Assembly: GCA_937899075.1 (NCBI GenBank)
Contig: CALDJX010000320.1
Span: forward strand, 1-46,717
Origin: an uncultured Planctomyces sp.
GTDB taxonomy: Bacteria > Planctomycetota > Planctomycetia > Planctomycetales > Planctomycetaceae
Length of the DNA stretch: 46,717 bases
Reading direction: 5' to 3'
Shown here: piece after piece, positions 24,636 through 32,551 of the stretch
Layout of the letters: each line of letters begins with the position of its first letter
How positions within the stretch are numbered: position 1 is the first letter of the stretch
Position numbers and translations under genes: made by a program
Notes under the pieces: generated by a model
What the model was told of the DNA's origin: nothing
Seen by the model: the letters and a program-made list of their open reading frames with translations, nothing else
The model's database searches: none

Positions 24636-25592
24636 ATGTCGGAAGCTCGACTTGGCCTGCCCAATCTGGGATTTGGTGTCGGATTACGCACCCCCCACTA
24701 TCCGCACATTCTGAAGCACAAGCCGGACGTCGACTGGTTCGAGATCATCTCGGAAAACTACATGGACTCCGGTGGCCGGCCGCGGCACGTGCTGGAGCAG
24801 ATTGTCGAACAGTATAAAGTCGTCATGCATGGCGTTTCTTTGTCAATTGGTTCGACCGATCCGCTCAACTTTGAATACCTCGGCAAGCTGAAGAAGCTGG
24901 CTGAATGGACCAAAGCCGCGTGGATATCGGACCACGTCTGCTGGACCGGAGTGAACGGGCTCAACGGGCACGATCTGTTGCCCCTTCCGTACAACGAAGA
25001 AACGCTGCAGCACGTTGTGAGTCGAATAAAGACCGTGCAGGATTTTCTCGAACGTCCGCTCGTCCTGGAAAATCCCAGCACGTACGTCACGTTCACCGAT
25101 TCGACCATGTCCGAGTGGGACTTCGTCACGCGGATGGCCGAAGAGGCCGACTGCGGGCTGCTGCTCGACGTGAACAATGTCTACGTGAGCTGCTTCAATC
25201 ATGATCTCGATCCGGAAGATTTCATCCGGTCGCTGCCTCATGAACGGATCGTGCAATTTCACCTCGCCGGCCACACCGACTGCGGAACTCACATCATCGA
25301 CACGCATGACAATTTCGTCGTCGACAAAGTCTGGGACCTGTACCGACTGGCTCACAAACTGACCGGTGGAGTGTCGACGCTGCTGGAATGGGACGCTCAG
25401 ATTCCCGACTTCGACGTCGTGCACGGTGAAGTTCTGAAAGCGCGGGATCTGATTCGCGATGGCGGCGCAGCACCGAGCACGCCAAGACACGCTGAGGCCG
25501 ACTCATCAGCTTCTGAACAGCCTCCGCAAGTAGCGAGAAGGTCGGCGACTGTTCCGCAGCCAGCGGTCTTCGTTGCGGCCGAGGTTGAGTGA
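24636..25592 (+). CDS. DUF692 / MNIO-family multinuclear iron oxidative enzyme (BufB/HvfB type)
   Basis: A 318-residue TIM-barrel protein of the MNIO family, whose characterised members modify cysteine or other residues of ribosomal peptides using two or three iron ions. Likely metal-site residues stand out: E40/N41 in ISENYMD, H65 in VMHGVSLS, D99/H100 in ISDHVCW, E145/N146 in LENPSTY, D178/N180 in [11 protein letters not shown]209 and H213 in FHLAGH, D222/H224 in IDTHD, E251 in LLEWD. About 45 C-terminal residues are low-complexity. A GGAG box six bases upstream supports the start. The stop TGA is directly followed by the ATG of the DUF2063 gene, the usual enzyme-partner arrangement. No Cys-rich precursor gene is visible on either side. 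Confidence 0.93.
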   Translation: MSEARLGLPNLGFGVGLRTPHYPHILKHKPDVDWFEIISENYMDSGGRPRHVLEQIVEQYKVVMHGVSLSIGSTDPLNFEYLGKLKKLAEWTKAAWISDHVCWTGVNGLNGHDLLPLPYNEETLQHVVSRIKTVQDFLERPLVLENPSTYVTFTDSTMSEWDFVTRMAEEADCGLLLDVNNVYVSCFNHDLDPEDFIRSLPHERIVQFHLAGHTDCGTHIIDTHDNFVVDKVWDLYRLAHKLTGGVSTLLEWDAQIPDFDVVHGEVLKARDLIRDGGAAPSTPRHAEADSSASEQPPQVARRSATVPQPAVFVAAEVE

Positions 25593-26474
25593 ATGACCGA
25601 GCAACGATCTCTGCAGAATCTTCAACGGTGGGTGCAGGAAGTCATCACCAACCCCGACGGCATCGCGGCCGGTGTCGAGTCTCCAACGGCGAGACAGCAG
25701 ATCGACATCGGCGCGGCGAACATAGAGGACGTCGTCGAACCTTCCAGCCGACTGGGCAGCGCTGAACGGCTGGCCGTATACGGCAATGCCTACTTCGCAC
25801 GGCTTGTCGAATGTCTCGGCGAAGAGTTCCCGGCAACCCGTTATGCACTCGGCGAAGAGACCTTCGAAAGCTTTGCCTTTGGCTACGTTAATGATTCGCC
25901 CTCGTCGAGCTATTCGCTGGGTTTCCTTGGCGAGCGGTTCGCTCAATACCTGATCGACACTCGCCCGACCGATGTTCCGAAACCTGGCTGGCCGGATTTC
26001 CTGATCGACCTGGCAACTCTTGAGCGAACATACGCCGAAGTTTTCGACGGCCCCGGACCCGAAAATCTAGCAACGCTGCAGCCGGAAGATTTGCAGTCCG
26101 TGCCGCCGGAACTTGTCAACGATGTCCGGTTCGTACCCGTGCCATCTCTGCGGCTGATGGAAGCGTCATTCCCGGTTCACGAGTACGTGACGGCCGTCCG
26201 CCGCGATCAGTCTCTGGAAATTCCGATGCCGGCTGAAACGCTGCTTGTCATCACGCGGCGCGAATACGTCGTTCGCCGCGGAACGGTTTCGCGAGCTGAA
26301 TTTCAGTTGTTGCGAGCAATCATCGACGGCAACACACTTGGTGCCGCGATCGAAATTGCCGCTGAGGCAATGCCCGATGAGACCGACGAAGAGCTTGCGT
26401 CGAACCTGTCGAAATGGTTCCAGCATTGGGCATCCGCCGGATGGTTTCTGCGAGTCGAGTTGCCGAAGTTGTAA
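25593..26474 (+). CDS. DUF2063 / HvfC-family partner of MNIO enzyme
   Basis: A 293-residue protein. The N-terminal ~110 residues carry the DUF2063 signature (LQNLQRWVQEVI, RLAVYGNAYFARLVECLGEEFPATRYALGEETF). A second domain follows (PDFLIDLATLERTYAEVFDGPG onward), ending in a winged-helix-like segment VRRGTVSRAEFQLLRAIIDG. Annotated in databases as putative DNA-binding, but in bufferin-type operons it is the partner protein that binds precursor peptide and assists the MNIO enzyme. It is immediately adjacent to the DUF692 gene (no gap), so translation is probably coupled. It converges with the next minus-strand gene with only three bases between stops. Confidence 0.9.
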   Translation: MTEQRSLQNLQRWVQEVITNPDGIAAGVESPTARQQIDIGAANIEDVVEPSSRLGSAERLAVYGNAYFARLVECLGEEFPATRYALGEETFESFAFGYVNDSPSSSYSLGFLGERFAQYLIDTRPTDVPKPGWPDFLIDLATLERTYAEVFDGPGPENLATLQPEDLQSVPPELVNDVRFVPVPSLRLMEASFPVHEYVTAVRRDQSLEIPMPAETLLVITRREYVVRRGTVSRAEFQLLRAIIDGNTLGAAIEIAAEAMPDETDEELASNLSKWFQHWASAGWFLRVELPKL

Positions 26475-26477
26475 ACT

Positions 26478-26948
26478 TCACTCGCCGAGCAATTCCTGCA
26501 TTCTGTTGACGGTGGCTTCCGTGGCTGGATAAACGAGCCTGGCTCCGTCGCCGATTCGAGCCGGAGTAATTTCCCAGCCGGTGGCGTTTCTCCGCAGCGG
26601 GATGAGAAAATCTCCCGGCCGCCTGACGTTTTCCGGGAATGCAATATTCAGTGGCCCGGGCTCGACATTTCCTCGCCAGACATGATCAACATGAACGCCG
26701 CCTTTGACGCCAACAGTCGCTCTCACGACGGCGTCTGATTCAACGATCTGCCGGATATTTACATTCGTCGGATCGGACGTAGCGATCAACCAGCCCAGCA
26801 GCGAGTACCACAGCAGGCCGGCCACAAGGGCGATCCTCAAGAGGACCGAGCCGGACCGAACGCTGTTTGGGAGTTGTGGTGTTGTGTGAGCGTTGTCTTG
26901 ATTCATGAATGGATCGTCGAAGTCAAAACCTGCATCGGGAGACATCAT
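26478..26948 (-). CDS. Small membrane-anchored protein of unknown function
   Basis: About 156 residues, not recognised. An acidic N-terminus (DAGFDFDDPF) precedes a single hydrophobic helix (VLLRIALVAGLLWYSLLGWLI). A ~95-residue extracytoplasmic or cytoplasmic domain follows (VESDAVVRATVGVKGGVHVD, GPLNIAFPENVRRPGDFLIPLRR, TPARIGDGARLVYPATEATVNRMQELL). The frame is open upstream to 27110, but that part overlaps the neighbouring gene and a hairpin, so ATG 26948 (or 26945) is preferred. Start uncertain; ATG 26906 (MNQDN) is also possible. It sits 73 bases downstream of the PPC-protein gene on the same strand. Confidence 0.6.
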   Translation of the reverse strand: MMSPDAGFDFDDPFMNQDNAHTTPQLPNSVRSGSVLLRIALVAGLLWYSLLGWLIATSDPTNVNIRQIVESDAVVRATVGVKGGVHVDHVWRGNVEPGPLNIAFPENVRRPGDFLIPLRRNATGWEITPARIGDGARLVYPATEATVNRMQELLGE

Positions 26949-26957
26949 CCGCAGGGT

Positions 26958-27026
26958 ATTGACAAGCGAAGCGCCGGCATACCGGTTCGAGCAAGACGAT
27001 GGTATGCCGGCGCTGCGCTTGTCAAT
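26958..27026. repeat. 26-bp inverted repeat spanning the stop codon of the PPC-protein gene
   Basis: Arms 26958-26983 and 27001-27026 (ATTGACAAGCG..GCGCCGGCATACC) pair with one mismatch around a 17-base loop. The right arm contains the TGA (27024-27022) of the minus-strand PPC gene. There is no T-run, so it is more likely a REP-like element or a transcript-end stabiliser than a classical terminator. Confidence 0.8.
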
Positions 27027-29403
27027 GCTCTTGCTGGCTGATCGACTGGCCGTCCCTGAAGCGGACGGAAATTCGAGACTCCGTTCGGATCGGTTTGCCA
27101 TTTGCGTCATTCAACACGGCGTTCACAACGAGCGGTGCATTGAACAAGTGATTCGATTTCTGATCGACGCGCAACGACAGAGTTCCGGACTCTTCGTCCG
27201 CAGCAACAACGATCGGTTCGGCTGACCAGCCATTGATGTGAGGCGGTGACGAAACGTGAATCCGAACAGCGCCTGCCAGACCGGTTCCTCGTTGGACTTT
27301 GATGGGAATTTCGATCGAGCCTCCGCGTTTGACGACGAATGTTGATGCTGGAAGTTGCAGGCTGATGCGGACCGGATCGACGAGGACGATGACCTGGTCA
27401 TCCTGCTCTTGCGACGAAAAGCTGACTCGGTGTTTCGTTCCGGAGTCGTCGGCGACGAATGCAGAACCCATCAGACAGAAGCGGCTTGTTCGTCCGATTT
27501 CCATCCACGGTGGGAGGCTGACGGTGTAGTCGAATTCTGACTCGCCGGCCGGGACGATCACTTTCTGCCCGACGACGCCCTGGAGATGTCGGACTTGACG
27601 GTCGGCTGGTTCGATTTCGATGGGGCCTTTGAATTCGCCTCGGTCGATGTGGTAGTGACGGGTGTAAGTCGTGCCGCGCGAGGCATAGCGGGTTTCAAAT
27701 GGCGAATGGATGCGGAATGGAGTTTTGATGGCGACTCCCAGGGTCAGTCCCGCAACAGGTTGATCGCCGGCCGTGGCCGCGAAAGCCGCCTCGCGTTTGG
27801 ATTCCGGTTCGATGTCGAGTGTCTTGCCGACGACTTTCAGTTCGGCAATCTGAGGTATTGCGGACTCGCCGACTTTGATGACAAGCTGAGCGTCCTGACG
27901 GTTCTTCGCGATCTTGACCGAGTCGGCGGTGACTCCTTCGGGCAGGCCTTCAACTGAGAGTTCGACTTCGCCCTTGAAGCCGTACGTGCGGTCGATGCCG
28001 ATCTTCAGTTTCGTCTCCGCACCTTGCTCGATATTGACCGAGTCGACGGGAAGCTTCAGTTCGAAGTGTTGATCGGAAACTTCTGAGATCGAGAGTCGGT
28101 AGGCAAAGCGACTGCCGCCGCGATGGTCGAACTGGTCTCGGATCTGGACGAAGAAAGACTCACCGTTGGGCACTTTCCAGACGACACGTGAATCCGGGAT
28201 ACCGCCAGCCAGATCGTCATTTTCTTTGAGCTGTTTGCCATCGCTCGACAGAACGCTGAGTACCGAATCGAGTTCTGTCCCGAGTCGCGACGACTGAACT
28301 TCCAGCAGCAGCGTTTTGCCCGCTTCGGCGGAGAAGTGGAACAGGTCGATGTCGCCGGGCTTGTCGATGCGACCGTTGAAAACGATCCCCGACTTCGCGG
28401 ACACAGCTTCCGGTTCAACGGCATCCGGTGAGTCGTTTGGTTCGACTTCGAGGTGCTCAGGAAGGTCGCCAGTCACGAGCGTCACGTTGTTCGGTGCGAC
28501 GTTTGGAAGGCTCAGATTGAGCTGCCGATCTGAATCTTTGGGGACAGCAACGGTCGCTTGCTCCGTCGGCAAGTCGGACCCCGAAAGCTGCAGCGCGACA
28601 GAGTCTCCACGTTGACCGCCCAACGGGTACACCGATTTGAGATACGGGCCTTTGCGGATGGTCAGTCGGTAGACGTAGTGCTGAAGGCCTCCGAATTCGA
28701 TGTCGTGGATTCGGCATTCGTAGCGGCCAGCTTTGGGAGCGACGAATTGAACGAACGAGTCGATTCCCAGACCGTCGACGTTTTCGGTCAGGACGGATCC
28801 GTCCGGGCTGCGAATCTCGATGCGGGAATCCAGCGGCGATCCGATTCTCGCCGCATTGACTTCGCACGAGAATCGCTCGCCGGCTTCTGCGTCGAACGTC
28901 CAGATGTCGACGTCTTCTCGCGGGAAGATGCGGCCGTTAATGGTGACGGGAAGCTGAACACCGGTCGGAATCGGTTCGCCGTCGATTTCTTCCTCGATCA
29001 CTTCGGGGAGATCGCCGACGACAAACTTCATTCGCGGCGTAACGCCCTGTGACGTGTTGACTCGCCAGCGGCGAACGCCGAGCAGTGCGTCCTTCGCGAT
29101 CTTGACCGAACCGAGGTAGTCCTTCGGGTAGTCTTCCTTGCGTTGCGACGCTGGCTGGGGAATTAACGGACCTTCGAACCAGACAGTTTCTGTTCGATCA
29201 ATCCTTGCCGAAGCGGAGACGCCCGGCCCGGTCATCTCGAACGGGCAACCTTCGTGAAGATAGTGGCCGCCAACGTTGAACGAGACTTCGGTGCCTCGCT
29301 GACCACCCGCCGGAAAGATGTAGCTGACATGCGGCGGCTCGGCGAATGTCGGATGAACCGACACAGTTGCAACGGCGAAAATCACAAGCAGTCGAGTGAT
29401 CAT
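27022..29403 (-). CDS. Secreted protein with pre-peptidase C-terminal (PPC)-type domains
   Basis: A 793-residue exported protein. The signal peptide is MITRLLVIFAVATVSV followed by cleavage near FAEP. Then comes an IPT-like block (YIFPAGGQRGTEVSFNVGGHYL, repeated as SVYPLGGQRGDSVALQLSG near 255). At least two PPC domains follow, with typical signatures NGRIFPREDVDIWTFDAEAGERF and NGRIDKPGDIDLFHFSAEAGKTL, each ending in a YRLTI/YRLSI strand. The C-terminal half is a series of beta-sandwich segments (VELSVEGLPEGVTADSVKI). It is probably periplasmic or surface-exposed and binding rather than catalytic, since no protease domain is seen. The frame extends upstream to 29595 through repeat DNA; ATG 29403 with GAGGGG four bases upstream and the signal peptide fixes the start. 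Confidence 0.85.
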   Translation of the reverse strand: MITRLLVIFAVATVSVHPTFAEPPHVSYIFPAGGQRGTEVSFNVGGHYLHEGCPFEMTGPGVSASARIDRTETVWFEGPLIPQPASQRKEDYPKDYLGSVKIAKDALLGVRRWRVNTSQGVTPRMKFVVGDLPEVIEEEIDGEPIPTGVQLPVTINGRIFPREDVDIWTFDAEAGERFSCEVNAARIGSPLDSRIEIRSPDGSVLTENVDGLGIDSFVQFVAPKAGRYECRIHDIEFGGLQHYVYRLTIRKGPYLKSVYPLGGQRGDSVALQLSGSDLPTEQATVAVPKDSDRQLNLSLPNVAPNNVTLVTGDLPEHLEVEPNDSPDAVEPEAVSAKSGIVFNGRIDKPGDIDLFHFSAEAGKTLLLEVQSSRLGTELDSVLSVLSSDGKQLKENDDLAGGIPDSRVVWKVPNGESFFVQIRDQFDHRGGSRFAYRLSISEVSDQHFELKLPVDSVNIEQGAETKLKIGIDRTYGFKGEVELSVEGLPEGVTADSVKIAKNRQDAQLVIKVGESAIPQIAELKVVGKTLDIEPESKREAAFAATAGDQPVAGLTLGVAIKTPFRIHSPFETRYASRGTTYTRHYHIDRGEFKGPIEIEPADRQVRHLQGVVGQKVIVPAGESEFDYTVSLPPWMEIGRTSRFCLMGSAFVADDSGTKHRVSFSSQEQDDQVIVLVDPVRISLQLPASTFVVKRGGSIEIPIKVQRGTGLAGAVRIHVSSPPHINGWSAEPIVVAADEESGTLSLRVDQKSNHLFNAPLVVNAVLNDANGKPIRTESRISVRFRDGQSISQQEH

Positions 29404-29490
29404 GCTGCCCCTCGGCCAAAAAATCTGTGGCGAAAACGTTGGCCTCAAACTCAGAGCCTGCGAAGAAAATGGCGGACTCACCAACTTAAC

Positions 29491-29568
29491 GTGTGCCACT
29501 GGCTCTGCCAGTGCAGGATTTCCAACAAACGCCGATTGCCAAATGCACTGGCAGAGCCAGTGACACAC
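29491..29568. repeat. Palindromic repeat family 1, copy C
   Basis: Inner arms 29491-29514 and 29545-29568, core CACTGGCTCTGCCAGTG, separated by 30 bases. It lies 33 bases 3' of the purA stop and upstream of the PPC-protein gene. Outer TTAGCAGCC-type arms are not evident in this copy. Confidence 0.9.
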
Positions 29569-29601
29569 GATGTGAGCGGATTGCCAAGTCTTCACAAGTC
29601 T

Positions 29602-30885
29602 TCAATCGAGAATTGTCTGCACGCGGTCGGGACCGACTGAGATGATTTCGACGGGGTAACCAACTAGCTCGGCGACCGTTTCAACGTACTTCATTGCATT
29701 TTCCGGCAGGTCGGCGCGCTTCCGGACGCCGGTGATGTCGGTCTTCCAGCCTGGCAATGTTCGATAGATTGGCTTCATCTGAGCCAGGTCTTCGACGTGC
29801 GATGGGAAGTCCGTTGTTCGAGTTCCGTTGAAATCGTAGGCCTCGCAGATTTTGATTTCGTCCAGACCGTCGAGCACGTCGACCAGCATGACGGCGATGC
29901 AGTCGACTCCGCTCAGTCGCGCTCCGTAGCCTGTCGCAACGGCGTCGAACCAGCCGCAACGACGAGGCCGGCCGGTGACGGTTCCGTATTCTTTCCCAAC
30001 GTCGCGGATGTGCTGACCGATTTCGTTGTCGAGTTCGGTCGGGAACGGACCGCCGCCGACTCGGGTTGTGTACGCCTTGACGATGCCGATCATCTTGGAG
30101 ATTTCGCGTTCGGACACGCCGCTGCCACTGTGAATTCCGCAGCCTGAACTGTTTGACGAGGTCACGTACGGGAACGTTCCGTGGTCGATATCGAGCAGGC
30201 AGCCTTGCGCGCCTTCAAAGAGCAGCTTGCGTTTGTCGGCAACGGCTTTGTGCAGAAACGTTGTCGTGTCGGTGACGTAAGGGCGAAGCTGGTCGGCGTA
30301 CGTAATGTATTCGTCGAAAATGACGTCGACTTCGAACGGCACAAAGTCATCATCGAGCGCGGCGATGGCTCGGTTTTTCTGCGGGACGATTTCTTCGAGT
30401 CGCCGTCGCAGCCGTTCTGGATTGACGAAGTCGCCCATGCGGATGGCGTGAGTTCTGCCGGCTTTGTCGCGGTAACAGGTTCCGATGCCTCGCATTGTCG
30501 TGCCGATGGCGTCTCCGCCGCGAGCTTTTTCAAACGCCGCTTCTTCCGCCATGTGGTAAGGAAAAATGACGTGGGCTCGATCGCTGATTTTGAGTCGTTC
30601 CGGGGGGACGTTTCCGCGGCGCTCGACAATTCGCCCGAACTCTTCCAGAAACGCTTTCGGGTTGATGACGACGCCTGTCGCGATTACGGAAACGACCGAA
30701 TCGTGCAGGATGCCGGCTGGCAGCAGTGAGAGTTTGTAGGTCTCACCGTCGAAGATCACGGTGTGGCCGGCGTTGTTGCCGCCGAGGTATCGAACGACGA
30801 TGTCATGCTGCTCTGTCAGCAGGTCTACGATTTTGCCTTTGGCCTCGTCGCCCCACTGAAGCCCGATCACAGAAGTTGCACTCAC
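29602..30885 (-). CDS. purA: Adenylosuccinate synthetase
   Basis: A 427-residue GTP-dependent enzyme joining IMP and aspartate in AMP synthesis. The N-terminal loop reads [14 protein letters not shown]: catalytic Asp13 and the loop lysines are kept, but the usual Gly of GDEGKGK is Ala15. His41 (NNAGHTV) is present. IMP-site segments include [17 protein letters not shown] and [19 protein letters not shown]. The GTP/Asp loop [12 protein letters not shown] and the C-terminal [13 protein letters not shown] are intact. The start codon is GTG (30885), preceded by a weak GGCGGA box. Divergent from the OmpA-like gene across a 608-base gap. Confidence 0.97.
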   Translation of the reverse strand: MSATSVIGLQWGDEAKGKIVDLLTEQHDIVVRYLGGNNAGHTVIFDGETYKLSLLPAGILHDSVVSVIATGVVINPKAFLEEFGRIVERRGNVPPERLKISDRAHVIFPYHMAEEAAFEKARGGDAIGTTMRGIGTCYRDKAGRTHAIRMGDFVNPERLRRRLEEIVPQKNRAIAALDDDFVPFEVDVIFDEYITYADQLRPYVTDTTTFLHKAVADKRKLLFEGAQGCLLDIDHGTFPYVTSSNSSGCGIHSGSGVSEREISKMIGIVKAYTTRVGGGPFPTELDNEIGQHIRDVGKEYGTVTGRPRRCGWFDAVATGYGARLSGVDCIAVMLVDVLDGLDEIKICEAYDFNGTRTTDFPSHVEDLAQMKPIYRTLPGWKTDITGVRKRADLPENAMKYVETVAELVGYPVEIISVGPDRVQTILD

Positions 30886-31493
30886 AACGAAGTCCGCCTG
30901 TCAAAATTGTTCAATTGATGTGAATCATCAGGTCCGAAAATGGCAACGCCCACAGTATCCGGCTTACGGTTTCGAGGGGCGCAGTCAGTGGCTGTTTACT
31001 TTTGGGGCATCGAATATGTCGATCGGCGTCGAAGGCCAACTTGTGTCAACCAATGACCACGCCCCGCGTGCGAAACATCCGAGTTTAACAGAGCGTTTTC
31101 CGAAAATGCACCGGCTCGGGCAACGAATTGCGGAGTAATTCTGCGGTCGCGGAAATTCGCCGGAACACTCGAAAACTGGCTCAAAACCAAGGGAAACTGA
31201 TCTTTGTGGCCTCACGCCGGTTGGTTATAAACCGCAATCTCCCCGAAAGTTTCCGTCGCTGAAACTCTCTCGACGTCCCGTCGAACACTTCTCACTTCGC
31301 TGTAGCTTCCCCACTTAAACAATTTCGGTTGCAGATTCGACGGTCCCTTTCGTTCAGGGATCTGAAACTTTGCGCCGATTGCGGTCCCTCCTTCTTCGAC
31401 AACGACGCCTTCCCGCGGGCCAGCGTGTCGCCTTTCCAACAAACGGCCTCTCTCCTGATTCATCAGAGCAGACGGTTCGAAAAGGAGTTCAGA
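30886..31493. other. Long divergent gene-free region upstream of purA and the OmpA-like gene
   Basis: About 600 bases, the longest gap in the window. No repeat of the other families, no stable terminator hairpin and no convincing small gene. A weak promoter-like pair for the OmpA gene is TTGTGG (31204-31209), a 16-base spacer and TATAAA (31226-31231). The gap may hold a long 5' leader or an unrecognised small RNA, but nothing in the sequence proves it. Confidence 0.35.
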
Positions 31494-32315
31494 ATGTCTG
31501 TTTCGACTCGTGCCTTTGTCTGTCTTTTTGCGAGTGCTCTCGCGCTGGGACAGTCCGGGTGTAACCTCGTTCCGAACAACTGGCTGCGGCAAAGCCAGCT
31601 TCAACTGCGAAATCTGCATGGTCAGAACAAAATTCTGGCCGATCAGAACTCGGCGGCTTCGCAGTCGCTGGCGCAGCTCCAGCAGGAAAAAGCAGCCGCT
31701 GAAAAGCGAGAGCAGATTGCCAATGCACGATTGGCAAATCTCGACGCCGAACGAAATCAGTTGAAGAACCGTTTTGTCTCGCTGCAGGATCAGCTCAGGA
31801 ATCTCGAAAATCCGCTGCCGCAGTCGGCGAATCAGAAGTTCGCAGACCTTGCGAAAAAGTATCCGGGATTCAATTTTGATCCAGACACCGGAGTCAGCAA
31901 GTTTTCGTCCGACATCCTGTTTGATTCAGGGAGCGCGACGATCAAGTCCAGCGCCGGACCGTTGTTGAAAGACTTCGCTGCTGTCATGAACGACGGCGAA
32001 GCCAAACGACTGAACATCCTCGTCGTTGGTCACACGGACGATAAGTTGATCAAAAAGGCTTCGACGAAAGCACATCATCCAACCAACTGGCACCTTTCAA
32101 CCAACCGTGCAAACAGCGTCGTGGTTGACCTGGGTCGAGCGGGATTGGGCAAAGAGCGAATGGGTGCTGCCGGCTACGCCGACAACCAGCCTGTCGTCCC
32201 GAATACGGACGACAAAGCTCGCAGCCAGAATCGGCGAGTTGAAATCTTCGTCCTCGCTCCTGAGGCCGCGATCGCAGGCTGGGATCCGATCGGCAGCGAC
32301 AGCTCGACGAGATAG
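31494..32315 (+). CDS. OmpA-family peptidoglycan-binding envelope protein
   Basis: A 273-residue exported protein. The N-terminus MSVSTRAFVCLFASALALGQ is a signal peptide ending in SGC, a possible but non-canonical lipobox (Gln at -3). Residues ~35-110 form a coiled coil (LRNLHGQNKILADQNSAASQ, KREQIANARLANLDAERNQLKNRF). The C-terminal ~130 residues are an OmpA-like domain: SDILFDSGSATIK, ILVVGHTDD, LSTNRANSVVVDL, GAAGYADNQPV and SQNRRVEIFVL. This fold binds meso-DAP peptidoglycan, so the protein probably tethers envelope layers. GGAG at 31484-31487, six bases before ATG 31494, decides the start against the longer frame from 31329. A clear terminator follows. Confidence 0.9.
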   Translation: MSVSTRAFVCLFASALALGQSGCNLVPNNWLRQSQLQLRNLHGQNKILADQNSAASQSLAQLQQEKAAAEKREQIANARLANLDAERNQLKNRFVSLQDQLRNLENPLPQSANQKFADLAKKYPGFNFDPDTGVSKFSSDILFDSGSATIKSSAGPLLKDFAAVMNDGEAKRLNILVVGHTDDKLIKKASTKAHHPTNWHLSTNRANSVVVDLGRAGLGKERMGAAGYADNQPVVPNTDDKARSQNRRVEIFVLAPEAAIAGWDPIGSDSSTR

Positions 32316-32356
32316 TTTGACGGCGACTGCTTAAAAAAGCTTTACGACAAAGTTGG

Positions 32357-32393
32357 ACGGCGGCACGATTCAGATCGTGTCGCCGTTTTCTCT
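32357..32393 (+). terminator. Intrinsic terminator of the OmpA-like gene
   Basis: A 13-bp stem with one G-T wobble (arms 32357-32369 and 32374-32386, ACGGCGGCACGAT / ATCGTGTCGCCGT) and a TCAG tetraloop, followed by TTTTCTCTT. It is 41 bases after the stop codon. Confidence 0.82.
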
Positions 32394-32426
32394 TGCGCTG
32401 TTGCGAGGAGACACTCTTGTAAGAGG

Positions 32427-32496
32427 GACCACGGAAGACACGGAATTACACGGAAAGGTCGTCTTGAATTCCGTGTTTTCCGTTTCTTCCGTGGTC
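32427..32496. repeat. Family-3 inverted repeat (ACCACGGAAGACACGGAA type)
   Basis: Arms 32427-32455 (GACCACGGAAGACACGGAAT then TACACGGAA) and 32469-32496 (the inverted form, ending TTCTTCCGTGGTC) around a short loop. The arm is built of ~10-base units ending ACGGAA. It is followed 19 bases later by a lone family-2 arm. Confidence 0.8.
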
Positions 32497-32515
32497 TATT
32501 TGAATCATTGAACTT

Positions 32516-32537
32516 CGTCAGGCAGAGCCTGACCTAC
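32516..32537. repeat. Solo arm of palindromic repeat family 2
   Basis: A single arm (CGTCAGGCAGAGCCTGACC then TAC) matching the right arms at 13297 and 22861, with no left partner upstream. It lies 14 bases before the radical SAM start. Confidence 0.8.
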
Positions 32538-32551
32538 GGGTGTTAGCCACG

